Positions 1-8,111 of a DNA stretch of 64,000 nucleotides are shown one piece after another (positions within the stretch are counted from its first letter, which is position 1; each line of letters opens with the position of its first letter). The DNA is from Acaudatibacter sp963835495. GTDB lineage: Bacteria; Pseudomonadota; Alphaproteobacteria; Caulobacterales; Caulobacteraceae. Both the position numbers and the translations under genes were made by a program. The notes under the pieces are model-generated. The model was not told the DNA's origin. It was given only the letters and a program-made list of their open reading frames with translations, and searched no databases. The DNA lies in the NCBI GenBank assembly GCA_963835495.1, contig CAWIFQ010000003.1, forward strand, positions 62,001 to 126,000, written 5' to 3'.

Positions 1-97
1 TCCATGAACACTGTCCGCGCCATGGCCGCGCCCGGCGCGGCCACTCCACTCAATTGCGTGCTTGGATCGCCGGGACTGACGCCCGGCGATGACCGAT
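1..97. repeat. Intergenic inverted repeat, family R2 (cut by window edge)
   Basis: Long imperfect palindrome ending in a CCCGGCGATGACCGA-type arm. The same terminal arm (GGTCATCGCCGGG or its complement) bounds repeats near 7.9 kb and 24.7 kb. The left end lies outside the window. It has no coding content. Confidence 0.6.
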
Positions 98-152
98 TGA
101 GGGGAAATGGCTCGTGAGATCATTGATGCTCTAGCGTGGAAGCATGGTCAGC

Positions 153-189
153 AAAAAGCCCTCCGACGGGTCTCGCCGGAGGGCTTTTT
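153..189 (-). terminator. Rho-independent terminator after rplT
   Basis: A perfect 13-bp inverted repeat (AAAAAGCCCTCCG / CGGAGGGCTTTTT) with an 11-nt loop lies 23 bp past the rplT stop. Read on the minus strand, it gives a GC-rich stem followed by a T run. Confidence 0.92.
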
Positions 190-212
190 CGAGGGCGCGA
201 ACGCGATCTCGG

Positions 213-569
213 TTAGGCCAGCGCGGCGCGAACCTGCTCGGCGATGGCCTTGAACGCGGCGGGATCCGATCCGGCGATGTCCGCAAGCACCTTGCGGTCC
301 ATCTCGATCCCAGCCTCGCCAAGGCCGTGAATAAACTGCGAGTAGGTAAAGCCCTCGGTGCGGGCCGCGGCGTTGATGCGCTGGATCCACAGCGAGCGGA
401 ACGAGCGCTTGCGGACCTTGCGGTCGCGGTAGGCGTACTGCCCGGCCTTGTCGACCGCGGCCTTCGCCGTGCGGATGGTGTTCTTGCGGCGGCCAAAGAA
501 ACCCTTGGCCTGTTCCAGCACCTTCTTGTGCCGGGCGTGGGCGACGACGCCCCGTTTTACACGCGCCAT
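213..569 (-). CDS. rplT: 50S ribosomal protein L20
   Basis: Structural protein of the large ribosomal subunit; it binds 23S rRNA early in assembly. The 118-residue product is the standard length and shows the typical basic N-terminus (MARVKRGVVAHARHKK) and the KGFFGRRKN and RDRKVRKR blocks. It starts 12 bp after the rpmI stop and is followed by a strong terminator, so it is the last gene of a rpmI-rplT operon. In many bacteria infC precedes rpmI directly; here infC is about 24 kb away. Confidence 0.98.
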   Translation of the reverse strand: MARVKRGVVAHARHKKVLEQAKGFFGRRKNTIRTAKAAVDKAGQYAYRDRKVRKRSFRSLWIQRINAAARTEGFTYSQFIHGLGEAGIEMDRKVLADIAGSDPAAFKAIAEQVRAALA

Positions 570-581
570 GTCAGCCGCTCC

Positions 582-785
582 TTATTTCAAGCCGTAGGGG
601 ATGTACGTCCGGATCGTCTTGGAGTCGGACTCAGACATCACCTTGGTGCCGCGGTTCTGGCGAATGTACTTGGCGTTGTGGCTCATCAGCCGGTGCCGCT
701 TGCCCGCGACGCCGGCCTTGATCAGGCCGGTCGCAGTCAGCTTGAAGCGCTTCTTGGCGCCCGATTTGGTCTTCAACTTCGGCAT
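582..785 (-). CDS. rpmI: 50S ribosomal protein L35
   Basis: Small basic protein of the large ribosomal subunit, 67 residues, the family's usual length. The start at MPKLKTKSGAKKRFK is the conserved L35 N-terminus; an in-frame ATG 168 bp upstream would add an unrelated extension and is rejected. The KRHRLMSHNAKYIRQNRGT core is typical. It is co-transcribed with rplT. The absence of infC immediately upstream means that this operon must have its own promoter in 786-980. Confidence 0.97.
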   Translation of the reverse strand: MPKLKTKSGAKKRFKLTATGLIKAGVAGKRHRLMSHNAKYIRQNRGTKVMSESDSKTIRTYIPYGLK

Positions 786-1205
786 TTTGCATCGGAGCTT
801 GTGCAGCCCCGTCCTCTGGAGGATGGCGGAGTGAACCGCCCTGGCATGCCATGGGCCAGGCGGCTCGACGAAGCCGGCGCTTGTAGGGGAAGGGTGGGGG
901 GAATGCAAGCGGGGGAGCTTGCTGGGCTCGGATCTCGGAACCACCTCGGCCAAGCGATCGATGCGAGGCGTCGATCTAACCCGTCACCCCGGGCGGAGCG
1001 CGTGCGCGTAGACCCGGGGCCGCAAGCGCCGCGACCCGTCTGGAATTCGTTTTGGAGCCGGCGGGTCCGGCCCCGGCTCGGCGCGGCTCGCGCCGCTTGG
1101 CCGGGGTGACGGCAAAGCGCAGTCGGTTTGAAGCAGGCGCACAGTCCTTGACTGGGCCACGATCCCGGAATCACGCTGCGCCGACGGCTCAAGAGGACCT
1201 GCGAC
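786..1205. other. Intergenic region with repeat, no gene
   Basis: 420 bp between divergent rpmI and the rhodanese gene. 983-1110 is an R1 palindromic repeat. 786-980 must carry the rpmI promoter and leader. No convincing short ORF was seen, and no structured leader could be recognised by eye. Confidence 0.6.
983..1110. repeat. Intergenic inverted repeat, family R1, copy 1
   Basis: 128-bp element bounded by perfect 10-bp inverted ends GTCACCCCGG / CCGGGGTGAC. The second half contains an inverted version of the first (GACCCGGGGCCG against CCGGCCCCGG). Two further copies lie at 6103-6227 and 11595-11723, with the same ends and similar length but diverged centres. Confidence 0.8.
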
Positions 1206-2081
1206 ATGACAGCGGACTTCGACGGACGCGGCCTCGTCTCCACCGCGTGGCTCGCCGAACACCTGGGCGATCCCGACCTGCGCATCTTCGATGTCACCGT
1301 GCACCTGCGGCCGAGCACATCGGGCGGGCCTTACCAGATCGAGAGCGGGCGGGCGGACTACGAGGCCGCGCACGTCGCGGGCGCGGGGTTCCTGGACCTG
1401 CCGGGCGATCTTTCCGACACCAGCTCCCCGCTCGCCTTCACCATGCCGCCGGTCGAAAGCCTGGCGGCGGCGCTGGGGGCGGCCGGCGTCGGGATAGGCT
1501 CGCGCGTGATCGTCTATTCCACCACCACACCGATGTGGGCGACGCGGCTGTGGTGGATGCTGCGCGCCTGCGGCTTCGACAACGCCGCGGTGCTCGACGG
1601 CGGCTTCGCGAAGTGGAAGGCGGAGGGCAGGGCGGTGGAGGGCGGCGAGAAGCGCTATCCGCCGGCCGAGCTGACGCTGGCCGCGCGGCCGGAACTATGG
1701 GCCGACAAGGCCGCGGTGCTGGCGGCGGTCGGCGACGGGGCGGTCTGCACCATCAACGCCCTGTCGCCCAGCGTCCACCGCGGCGAGGGGGCGACCAACT
1801 ACGGCCGCAAGGGCCACATCGCCGGCAGCCGCAACGTGCCCTACGCGGCGCTGCTGAACGAGGACGGGACCTATCGCGGCGACGATGAACTGCGGGGCCT
1901 GTTCGAAGCGGTCGGCGCGCTCGGCCGTCCGCGGGTGATCTGCTATTGCGGCGGCGGCATTTCGGCGACGATGGACGCGCTCGCGCTCACCCGCCTCGGC
2001 CATCCCGCCGTCGCGGTCTACGACGGCTCGATGTCGGAATGGAGCCGCGATCCCGCGATGCCGATGGAGGCCGGCGGCTAG
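1206..2081 (+). CDS. sseA: 3-mercaptopyruvate/thiosulfate sulfurtransferase (two-domain rhodanese)
   Basis: Transfers sulfane sulfur from 3-mercaptopyruvate or thiosulfate to an acceptor, usually in the cytoplasm. The 291-residue product has two rhodanese domains. The N-terminal one (about 8-140) lacks a catalytic cysteine: its loop reads YSTTTPMW near residue 104. The C-terminal one (about 160-288) carries the active-site loop CGGGIS with Cys248. Length and domain order match the SseA/TST family. Sequence alone does not decide between mercaptopyruvate and thiosulfate as substrate. The stop overlaps the convergent rlpA-like gene by 4 bp. Confidence 0.88.
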   Translation: MTADFDGRGLVSTAWLAEHLGDPDLRIFDVTVHLRPSTSGGPYQIESGRADYEAAHVAGAGFLDLPGDLSDTSSPLAFTMPPVESLAAALGAAGVGIGSRVIVYSTTTPMWATRLWWMLRACGFDNAAVLDGGFAKWKAEGRAVEGGEKRYPPAELTLAARPELWADKAAVLAAVGDGAVCTINALSPSVHRGEGATNYGRKGHIAGSRNVPYAALLNEDGTYRGDDELRGLFEAVGALGRPRVICYCGGGISATMDALALTRLGHPAVAVYDGSMSEWSRDPAMPMEAGG

Positions 2082-2624
2082 CCGCACTCCCCTCGGCCGA
2101 ACGAGATCGGCCGCCACGTCGCCTCATCGCCCTTCGGTCCCGCCGGGCCCAGATAGCGCACGCGCACCTTGGCTGTGCCCTTGCCGTAGACGCCCAGCTT
2201 CTCGGCCGCCGCGCGGGAGAGGTCGATGATGCGCCCGGCGACGAACGGGCCGCGGTCGTTGACGCGGACGGTGATCTTCCTGCCGGTTTCGAGGTTGGTC
2301 ACCTCGACGATCGAGGGCAGCGGCAGGGTCTTGTGGGCCGCGGTGAGCGCGCCGGGGTCCATCATCTCGCCGTCGGCGGTGACGCGGCAGCCGTAGCCGT
2401 CGCCATAGCCGTACCAGGAGGCGAGCCCGACCTCGTTGTAGTGCGGCTGCTCGGCCGGATAGTACCAGTGGCCGCCGACCTGATAGGGCTTCATCGTACC
2501 GGCAATGCGGTGCTCGCCGGGCGACGCCAGCGGCAGCGGCCTTGGCGCCGAGACGCAGGCGGTCGAGCAGCATCGCCGCCGCGACGAGGCAGGCGGCGCG
2601 CAGGCCGCGGCTGTATGATCGCAC
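2078..2624 (-). CDS. rlpA: RlpA-like double-psi beta-barrel lipoprotein (frameshifted in signal peptide)
   Basis: Family members are septal or peptidoglycan-associated lipoproteins, some with lytic transglycosylase activity. The DPBB domain is clear in the last 138 codons (ATG 2494): GLASWYGYGDGYGC, TAAHKTLPLPS, VRVNDRGPF and IDLSRAAAEKLGV. The reading frame stays open upstream of ATG 2494 and reads ...STACVSAPRPLPLASPGEHR, a lipoprotein-like mature N-terminus without a start. A plausible signal peptide (start GTG 2624, RSYSRGLRAACLVAAAML) lies in another frame and joins it near 2565-2570. One extra base would therefore restore SP + lipobox + mature protein. The catalytic function is inferred from the family only. 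Confidence 0.8.
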
Positions 2625-2758
2625 TGGCACTGAACGCCCCGAACTCGCGAAATCCCGCCGCGATGCTGCGCCCGTTCGCGTTTCCAGGTCGTTTACCGTG
2701 TCGAGGGCGACATCGGTTCCGGTCGCAAATCGGCCTATCTCGCTCGCCACGAGGCGCC

Positions 2759-3562
2759 ATGAAGTTCCTGACCACCGCCGCGGCGGCCGCCCTGATCGCG
2801 ACGTCCGCCGTCGCCCAGCCACCCGCGCCGGTGAAGCTCGAGCTGGCCTACGCCGGCGTGCTCAACGCCCTGCACCTGCCCGGCGAGGCCAAGGTGATGG
2901 AAATGCACGTGGTCCAGCGCGTCGGGCCGGCCGACTACGCCACCGGGGCCGACATCCGCACCTACGGCCTGCTGCGGGCGCTCAAGCACGTCGACATCCG
3001 CACCGACGCGACCGGTCCGGTCGAGGCCGGCGTGCCGCATCCGCGCGCATTCGAGTTCACCACGGTCGAGCCAAAGCGCACCAAGCACGTCACCCTGACC
3101 TGGACCGCCACCGACGTGCTGGAGACGCCGCCGCATCACGACGGCGGCCACCCGCCGCCGACGGCGGCGCTGAAGCTGACCGCGGCCGATCCGGTGACGG
3201 TGTTCTCGCGGGCGCCCTATGCGCAGAGCGGGGCGTCGCTGTGCGCGCGCAACTGGCGCTTCTTCGACGGCGCGCAGATCTACGAGCTGCAGTTCCAGCC
3301 CGGCGGGCCGGCCGAGCCCAGCAAGGCCGAACGCGCGCTTGGGCTGACCGAGGCCGAGAGCTGCCCGGTGCGCTACGCCGAGATCGCCGGCTTCACCCAC
3401 CGGCCGGGCGACCACAAGGAAGACTGGCTGAACGGCGCCCTCGTCGCCCGCTTCGGCAAGGTGGGCGCCGGCGGGCCGTGGGTGTTCATCTCGCTGAAGG
3501 CGGACACCTTCCTCGGCTACGCCAAGATCGAACTGACCGGGCTGAAGACGGGCGCGCCCTGA
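2759..3562 (+). CDS. DUF3108 domain-containing exported protein
   Basis: 267-residue protein with a Sec signal peptide (MKFLTTAAAAALIATSAVAQ). The frame is open far upstream, but ATG 2759 fits the signal peptide. The body matches the DUF3108 pattern as I know it: a DPVTVFSRAPY block, then CARNWRFFDGAQIYEL, then CPVRYAEIAGF. Members are periplasmic or envelope proteins of unknown function. It is divergent from the rlpA-like gene. No operon partner is evident; the kinase gene follows after 84 bp. Confidence 0.75.
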   Translation: MKFLTTAAAAALIATSAVAQPPAPVKLELAYAGVLNALHLPGEAKVMEMHVVQRVGPADYATGADIRTYGLLRALKHVDIRTDATGPVEAGVPHPRAFEFTTVEPKRTKHVTLTWTATDVLETPPHHDGGHPPPTAALKLTAADPVTVFSRAPYAQSGASLCARNWRFFDGAQIYELQFQPGGPAEPSKAERALGLTEAESCPVRYAEIAGFTHRPGDHKEDWLNGALVARFGKVGAGGPWVFISLKADTFLGYAKIELTGLKTGAP

Positions 3563-3646
3563 GCGGGCCAGCAGCGGCGGCGTTTGGTCGCGCGCCTCGC
3601 ATCGCGGGCTAGGGAATTGTTCAGCCGCGCTGGCTAGGGTCGCGCC

Positions 3647-5488
3647 ATGGAGACGGCCGATCTTCAACGAGAGGCGCGTTCGGGCGCCGGCGACGCCAGC
3701 TGGGTCGCGGCCTCGCCGCTGCCCGTCGCCTTGCTCGACGGCGACATGATCATCGTCGCGGCCAGCGAGGCCCTGGCGCGGCTGGCCGGACGGCCGATGC
3801 TGGGCCACGAGACCCTCGATCAGCTGCTGGGCGCTGCCGCCGATCAGGTGGATGGCGGCGACGACGGCGAGGTCTACTGCCTGCGCACCGACGCCGGCGA
3901 GCGATGGATCCGCATCCAGACCGAGCCGTGCGCCGGCGGGACGATCGCCCTGCTGCTCGACGTCACGGCCGAGTATGCCCTGCTGCAGCGGTTCAAGGCC
4001 GACTACGCCGCACGCGACAGCCTGATGCACGCCGCCGAGGTCGGGGTCTGGCGCTACGACCCGGACACGGAACTCTACCAGTTTTCCAGCGAGCTCTCGC
4101 TCGGCCATGCCGACGCCGGCCCGCCGGTGCCGCTCGCCGTGCTGCAGAACCTCCAGCACCCCGACGACGTCGCCGTCGACAACGCGATCCGCGATCGGCT
4201 GACCCGCGAGGAAGGCGTCGCCGAGGCCGAGATGCGCTACCTTGACGGCCAGGGCGCCTACCGTCACCTGCAGGTGCACTATCGCAGCGGCGAGCAGCTG
4301 CCGTCCGGCCGCTTCATGATGTACGGCATCAGCCAGAACGTGACAGCGCTGGCGCGGGCCCGCGACGAAGCCAAGACCGCGACGGCCTCCAAGTCCGACT
4401 TCCTGGCCTCGGTCAGCCACGAGATTCGCACGCCCATGAACGGTATCGTCGGGGTGCTGAACCTGCTGCAGCGCGAGCCGCTGACACCCGAGGGCCGCGA
4501 CCTGCTCGGCGAAGCGCTGGCCTGCAGCGACATGCTCGCCCAGCTGATCAACGACGTGCTCGACTTCAGCAAGATGGAGGCGGGCAAGCTCGAGATATCG
4601 CCGGCCCCGTGCGACCCGGTCGCGGTGATGGAGAGCGTGGTGAGCCTGCTGCATCCGCAGGCCGACGCCAAGAACCTCTACCTGCGGGCGCAGGCCGCGC
4701 CGATGGGATGGTCGCTGATCGATCCGCTGCGCTTCCGCCAGTGCCTGTTCAACGTGATCGGCAACGCGGTGAAGTTCACGCAGAGCGGCGGCGTCGCCGT
4801 GCGCCTCAGCGTCGTCGGCGAGGGCGAAGGGCGCAAGCTGCACTGCGAGGTCGAGGACACCGGCATCGGCATTCCGGCCGCGGCGCAGGCGGCGCTGTTC
4901 GAGCGCTTCGAACAGGCCGACACCGGCGCCACCCGCCGCTTCGGCGGCACCGGCCTTGGCCTGGCGATCTCGCGCAGCCTGACCCGCATGATGGGCGGCG
5001 ACATGGGCTTTGCCAGCGTCGAGGGCGCCGGCTCGACCTTCTGGTTCGAGATCGCCGCCCCCGCCGCCGAGGCGGCCCTGGCCGCGCCGGACGCCGATCT
5101 GGCGCAGACGCCGCTCGAGGGCCTGCGCATCCTGATCGTCGACGACAACCGCACCAACCGCATCGTCGGCCTGAAGACGCTGCAGGCCCTGGGCGCCGAC
5201 GCCGACACCGCCGACGGCGGCGAGGCGGCCATCGAGGCGATGAAGACGGTCGCCTACGACCTGGTGCTGATGGACATCAACATGCCCGGCATGGACGGCA
5301 TGGAGGCCACGCGCCGCATCCGCCAGCTGGGCGGCGCGCTGGCGGCCACGCCCATCGTCGCCCTGACAGCCGACGCGATGAGCCACCACACCGCCGCCTA
5401 TCGCGCCGCGGGCATGAACGGCTTCGTGCCCAAGCCTTTCTCGCCCTCCGATCTGCTGGCCGAGATCATGCGCCTGGCCAGCGCCTAG
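3647..5488 (+). CDS. Hybrid sensor histidine kinase/response regulator with PAS-type input
   Basis: Cytoplasmic phosphorelay sensor of 613 residues with no membrane segment. Residues about 20-235 contain two PAS-like sensory modules. The HisKA phosphoacceptor is His258 in FLASVSHEIRTPMNG. The ATP-binding domain follows, with N373 (NAVKF), DTGIGIP (404-410) and GGTGLGLA (433-440). The C-terminal receiver has Asp543 in LVLMDINMPGMDG, acidic residues DD499-500 and Lys596. The receiver sits in the same chain, so phosphate probably moves His258 to Asp543 and on to an Hpt protein not encoded nearby. The signal and target are unknown. Confidence 0.92.
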   Translation: METADLQREARSGAGDASWVAASPLPVALLDGDMIIVAASEALARLAGRPMLGHETLDQLLGAAADQVDGGDDGEVYCLRTDAGERWIRIQTEPCAGGTIALLLDVTAEYALLQRFKADYAARDSLMHAAEVGVWRYDPDTELYQFSSELSLGHADAGPPVPLAVLQNLQHPDDVAVDNAIRDRLTREEGVAEAEMRYLDGQGAYRHLQVHYRSGEQLPSGRFMMYGISQNVTALARARDEAKTATASKSDFLASVSHEIRTPMNGIVGVLNLLQREPLTPEGRDLLGEALACSDMLAQLINDVLDFSKMEAGKLEISPAPCDPVAVMESVVSLLHPQADAKNLYLRAQAAPMGWSLIDPLRFRQCLFNVIGNAVKFTQSGGVAVRLSVVGEGEGRKLHCEVEDTGIGIPAAAQAALFERFEQADTGATRRFGGTGLGLAISRSLTRMMGGDMGFASVEGAGSTFWFEIAAPAAEAALAAPDADLAQTPLEGLRILIVDDNRTNRIVGLKTLQALGADADTADGGEAAIEAMKTVAYDLVLMDINMPGMDGMEATRRIRQLGGALAATPIVALTADAMSHHTAAYRAAGMNGFVPKPFSPSDLLAEIMRLASA

Positions 5489-5537
5489 CGCAGCCGCCGC
5501 TGGCCTGCGATCCCGGGCCGGGTTAATTCCAACTGCG

Positions 5538-6086
5538 ATGTTCGAGGGCTGGGACGACTACTTCGTGCTGCTGGGCACGGCGGCGGCCGGGTTGATCGGC
5601 CTGCTGTTCGTCGTGGTGACCCTGACGACCAACTTCGACCGGTCGCGGGCCCTGCGCGCGGGCGGCATCTACATGACGCCGATCGCCGTCCACTTCGGCG
5701 CCGTGCTGAGCATCAGCGCCTGCACCCTGGTCCCGCGCCTGACGGCGCAGCAGCTCGCCGGTCTGATCGCCGTGTTCGTGGTGCTGGGGTTCAGCGCGTC
5801 GATGCGCACCTGCCTCGGCATCGCCGACTTCCGCCGCAACGAGGACCCGCCCCACTGGTCCGACTTCTGGGGCTACGGCGCCGCGCCGGCCACCGCTTAC
5901 CTGCTGCTGGCGGCGGCTGCGTTCGGCGTCTGGCGCCGCGCCGAATGGGCGCCTTATCTGATGGCCGCGGTGCTGCTGGTGCTGCTGCTGGTGGCGATCC
6001 GCAACGCCTGGGACCTGCTCACCTGGATGGCGCCCGGCCGCGACGCCGGGCAGTCCGGCCAGCCGCCGAGCGGCTCGCCGAGTTGA
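5538..6086 (+). CDS. Uncharacterised integral membrane protein
   Basis: 182-residue protein that I do not recognise. Four or five hydrophobic segments are visible: about 10-30 (LLGTAAAGLIGLLFVVVTL), 48-66, 73-92, 116-132 and 138-156. A charged loop (DFRRNEDPPHWSDFWGYG) lies between. The C-terminus is Pro/Gly/Ser rich. Each segment is short and the protein starts without a cleavable signal, as in small multi-pass inner-membrane proteins. It lies downstream of the hybrid kinase on the same strand, 49 bp away, so co-transcription is possible. Confidence 0.7.
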   Translation: MFEGWDDYFVLLGTAAAGLIGLLFVVVTLTTNFDRSRALRAGGIYMTPIAVHFGAVLSISACTLVPRLTAQQLAGLIAVFVVLGFSASMRTCLGIADFRRNEDPPHWSDFWGYGAAPATAYLLLAAAAFGVWRRAEWAPYLMAAVLLVLLLVAIRNAWDLLTWMAPGRDAGQSGQPPSGSPS

Positions 6087-6102
6087 CGCGTTCCTTCTAG
6101 CC

Positions 6103-6227
6103 GTCACCCCGGGCGAAGCGCAGCGTAGACCCGGGGCCGGACGCGCCGCCGCTTAGCTGGAACTCGTCTATGAAGCGGCCCATCCGGCCCCGGCTCTTCG
6201 CGGCTACGCCGCTGCGGCCGGGGTGAC
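6103..6227. repeat. Intergenic inverted repeat, family R1, copy 2
   Basis: Same terminal inverted repeat (GTCACCCCGG / CCGGGGTGAC) and size as the copies at 983 and 11595. It lies between the stops of two convergent genes and could act as a bidirectional transcription barrier. Confidence 0.8.
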
Positions 6228-6241
6228 GGGGAGTGGCGCTG

Positions 6242-7045
6242 TCAGGCCACCGTCTCGGCGCTGTAGCGGGCGATCAGGCCGGTGCGGATAGCGTAGCGGT
6301 AGACGGATGCGAAGAAGGCGCAGGCCAGCAGCAGGTAGGCGACCGAGAGCGCCCCGCCGACCGCCAGCTGGTCCCACGGCGCCGGCTTGCCCGCCACCAC
6401 CTGCCGCATCGCCTCGAACACGTAGGAGGGCGGCAGCGCCTTGCCGACCGCCTGCATCCAGGCCGGCAGCACGCTGATCGGATAGAACACGCCGACGAAC
6501 GGCGAGACCACGCTGGGGATCGGCCAGATCAGCCACTCGGAGGCGGGACCCAGCCGCAGCACCACGCCGGCGCCGAAGATCCCCAGCGCGATGCCGCTCA
6601 TGAACAGGATCAGCACGCTGGGCGCCAGCGCCGCGCCGAAGCTGAAGAACGACAGCCCGAAGCCCGCCCACGCCAGCACCAGCATCGCGGCCAGGCCCAG
6701 CAGGCTCGTCGTCACCCCGATGATCACCAGTCCCGAGAGGTACTCGGAGGTGCGCAGCGGGGTCGCGAAGAAGTTCAGGAAGTTGCGCGACCAGACGTCT
6801 TCGAAGAAGGCCATCGTCACACCCTGCATGATGCGGGTAAGGAAATCCCAAAGAAGCACCGCCCCCAGCAGCGCCGGCACGAAGTTGAAGCCGCTGTGCG
6901 AGACCTGGTTCAGGTAGCGGGTGATGAAGCCCCACAGCAGGATGTCGATCGCCACCCAGGCGAACATCGGCAGGATGCGCTGCGGGCTGCCGCGGTAGAG
7001 GTAGAGCTGGCGCATGATGATGGCGCCGACGCGGCTGGGGTTCAT
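6242..7045 (-). CDS. ABC-2 type transporter permease
   Basis: Membrane subunit of an export-type ABC transporter, 267 residues. About six membrane segments are visible, including ILPMFAWVAIDILLWGF near the N-terminus and LAVGGALSVAYLLLACAFF near the C-terminus. It resembles NodJ/ABC-2 permeases. The start ATG 7045 overlaps the stop of the ATPase gene (ATGA), so the two subunits are translationally coupled and should form a homodimer-of-pairs exporter. The substrate is unknown; such exporters move polysaccharides, lipids or drugs. Confidence 0.88.
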   Translation of the reverse strand: MNPSRVGAIIMRQLYLYRGSPQRILPMFAWVAIDILLWGFITRYLNQVSHSGFNFVPALLGAVLLWDFLTRIMQGVTMAFFEDVWSRNFLNFFATPLRTSEYLSGLVIIGVTTSLLGLAAMLVLAWAGFGLSFFSFGAALAPSVLILFMSGIALGIFGAGVVLRLGPASEWLIWPIPSVVSPFVGVFYPISVLPAWMQAVGKALPPSYVFEAMRQVVAGKPAPWDQLAVGGALSVAYLLLACAFFASVYRYAIRTGLIARYSAETVA

Positions 7046-7827
7046 CTGGCCGCCACCGGCTGGGGCTGGGCGAGCGGATGCGCGGCGTCGTGAAGCGCCT
7101 CGTGCGCCACCTGCACGAACAGGTCGTCCAGCGTCGCCGCGCCGTGCTCGCCGGGCAGCCGCTTGGGATCGCCCTGCAGCAGCACCTTGCCGCGCGAGAG
7201 GAACATCACGCGGTCGCAGACCGCCTCCACCTCGTACATGTTGTGGCTGGTCCATAAGACGCCGCACTGCGCCGACTTGGCGTAGGCCTCGATGCTGGCG
7301 CGGATGTCGCGGGCGGTCGAGGGGTCGATCGAGGCGGTCGGCTCGTCGAGCAGCAGCAGGCGAGGGCGGTTGATCATCGCCTTGGCGAGGCTCAGCCGGG
7401 TCTGTTCGCCGGACGACAGCAGCCCGGCCTTGGTCCTGCGGAAGCGTTCCAGGTCGAAGTCGCGCAGCAGCTCGTCGATCCGCGCCGAGAGGTCCTTCAC
7501 CGCATAGATCATCCCGAACACGCGCAGGTTCTGCTCGATGGTCAGGTTGCCGGGCAGCGGCGCGTAGACAGCGGCGAAGTTGGTGCACGACAGGGCGCGG
7601 GTGCGCTGGGTCCTCAGGTCGACCCCGTCGATCACGATGCCGCCCGAGGTCGGCGACAGCACACCCAGGATCATGTTGATGGTGGTGGTCTTGCCGGCCC
7701 CGTTCGGACCCAGCAGCCCGACGATCTCGCCGGCGCCGACCTCGAAATTGACGTCGTCCACCGCCTTCAGGTCGCGGAACGACTTGCACAGGTGCTGGAC
7801 CGAAAGGATCGGGGCGGGCGCGGTCAT
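7042..7827 (-). CDS. ABC transporter ATP-binding protein
   Basis: Energising subunit for the permease at 6242-7045; 261 residues. Walker A is GLLGPNGAGKTTT, Walker B is RLLLLDEPTASID, and the H-loop is WTSHNMYEVE. The signature motif is degenerate (LLSSGEQTRLSLAKA instead of LSGGQ). An in-frame upstream ATG would extend the protein into the adjacent R2 repeat, so ATG 7827 (MTAPAPILSVQHL) is chosen. The C-terminal tail after residue 230 is long and Ala/Pro/Gln rich. Confidence 0.9.
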   Translation of the reverse strand: MTAPAPILSVQHLCKSFRDLKAVDDVNFEVGAGEIVGLLGPNGAGKTTTINMILGVLSPTSGGIVIDGVDLRTQRTRALSCTNFAAVYAPLPGNLTIEQNLRVFGMIYAVKDLSARIDELLRDFDLERFRRTKAGLLSSGEQTRLSLAKAMINRPRLLLLDEPTASIDPSTARDIRASIEAYAKSAQCGVLWTSHNMYEVEAVCDRVMFLSRGKVLLQGDPKRLPGEHGAATLDDLFVQVAHEALHDAAHPLAQPQPVAAR

Positions 7828-7905
7828 CTTGGCCTTACTAGCGGGCGCGGCCGCGTCGCGCACCCTCGCTGCGGCGGTGGTGATTGGGGGACACGTCCAA
7901 CCCCC

Positions 7906-8030
7906 TCGGTCATCGCCGGGCGTCGTCCCGGCGATCCAAGCACGCAAGTCTCGCCCTAGCCGTGCCAAGCACGGCTACCCGCAGGCCGGCGTGCATGGAT
8001 CACCGGCACTTGCGGCCGGTGATGACCGAG
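7906..8030. repeat. Intergenic inverted repeat, family R2, copy 2
   Basis: Element bounded by TCGGTCATCGCCGG and CCGGTGATGACCGA, with an internal palindrome around GCCGTGCCAAGCACGGC. It matches the ends of the repeats at 1-97 and 24678-24801. It lies in the gap between divergent genes. Confidence 0.75.
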
Positions 8031-8111
8031 AATGGGAGAGGCGGGGCTGACATCGTACTCCATCCACCTGCCCTAACGTCGCCGCGACGCAGCTGTGGTA
8101 TTCGGAGAGGC

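Noticed and set aside
144..1109. Long open frame on the + strand opposite rpmI-rplT
   Set aside because: It is a shadow of the ribosomal protein genes in very GC-rich DNA, and no domain is seen.
2735..5389. 884-codon open frame opposite the DUF3108 and histidine kinase genes
   Set aside because: Antisense shadow; composition is rich in Arg, Gly, His and no motif is present. The opposite strand has clear domains.
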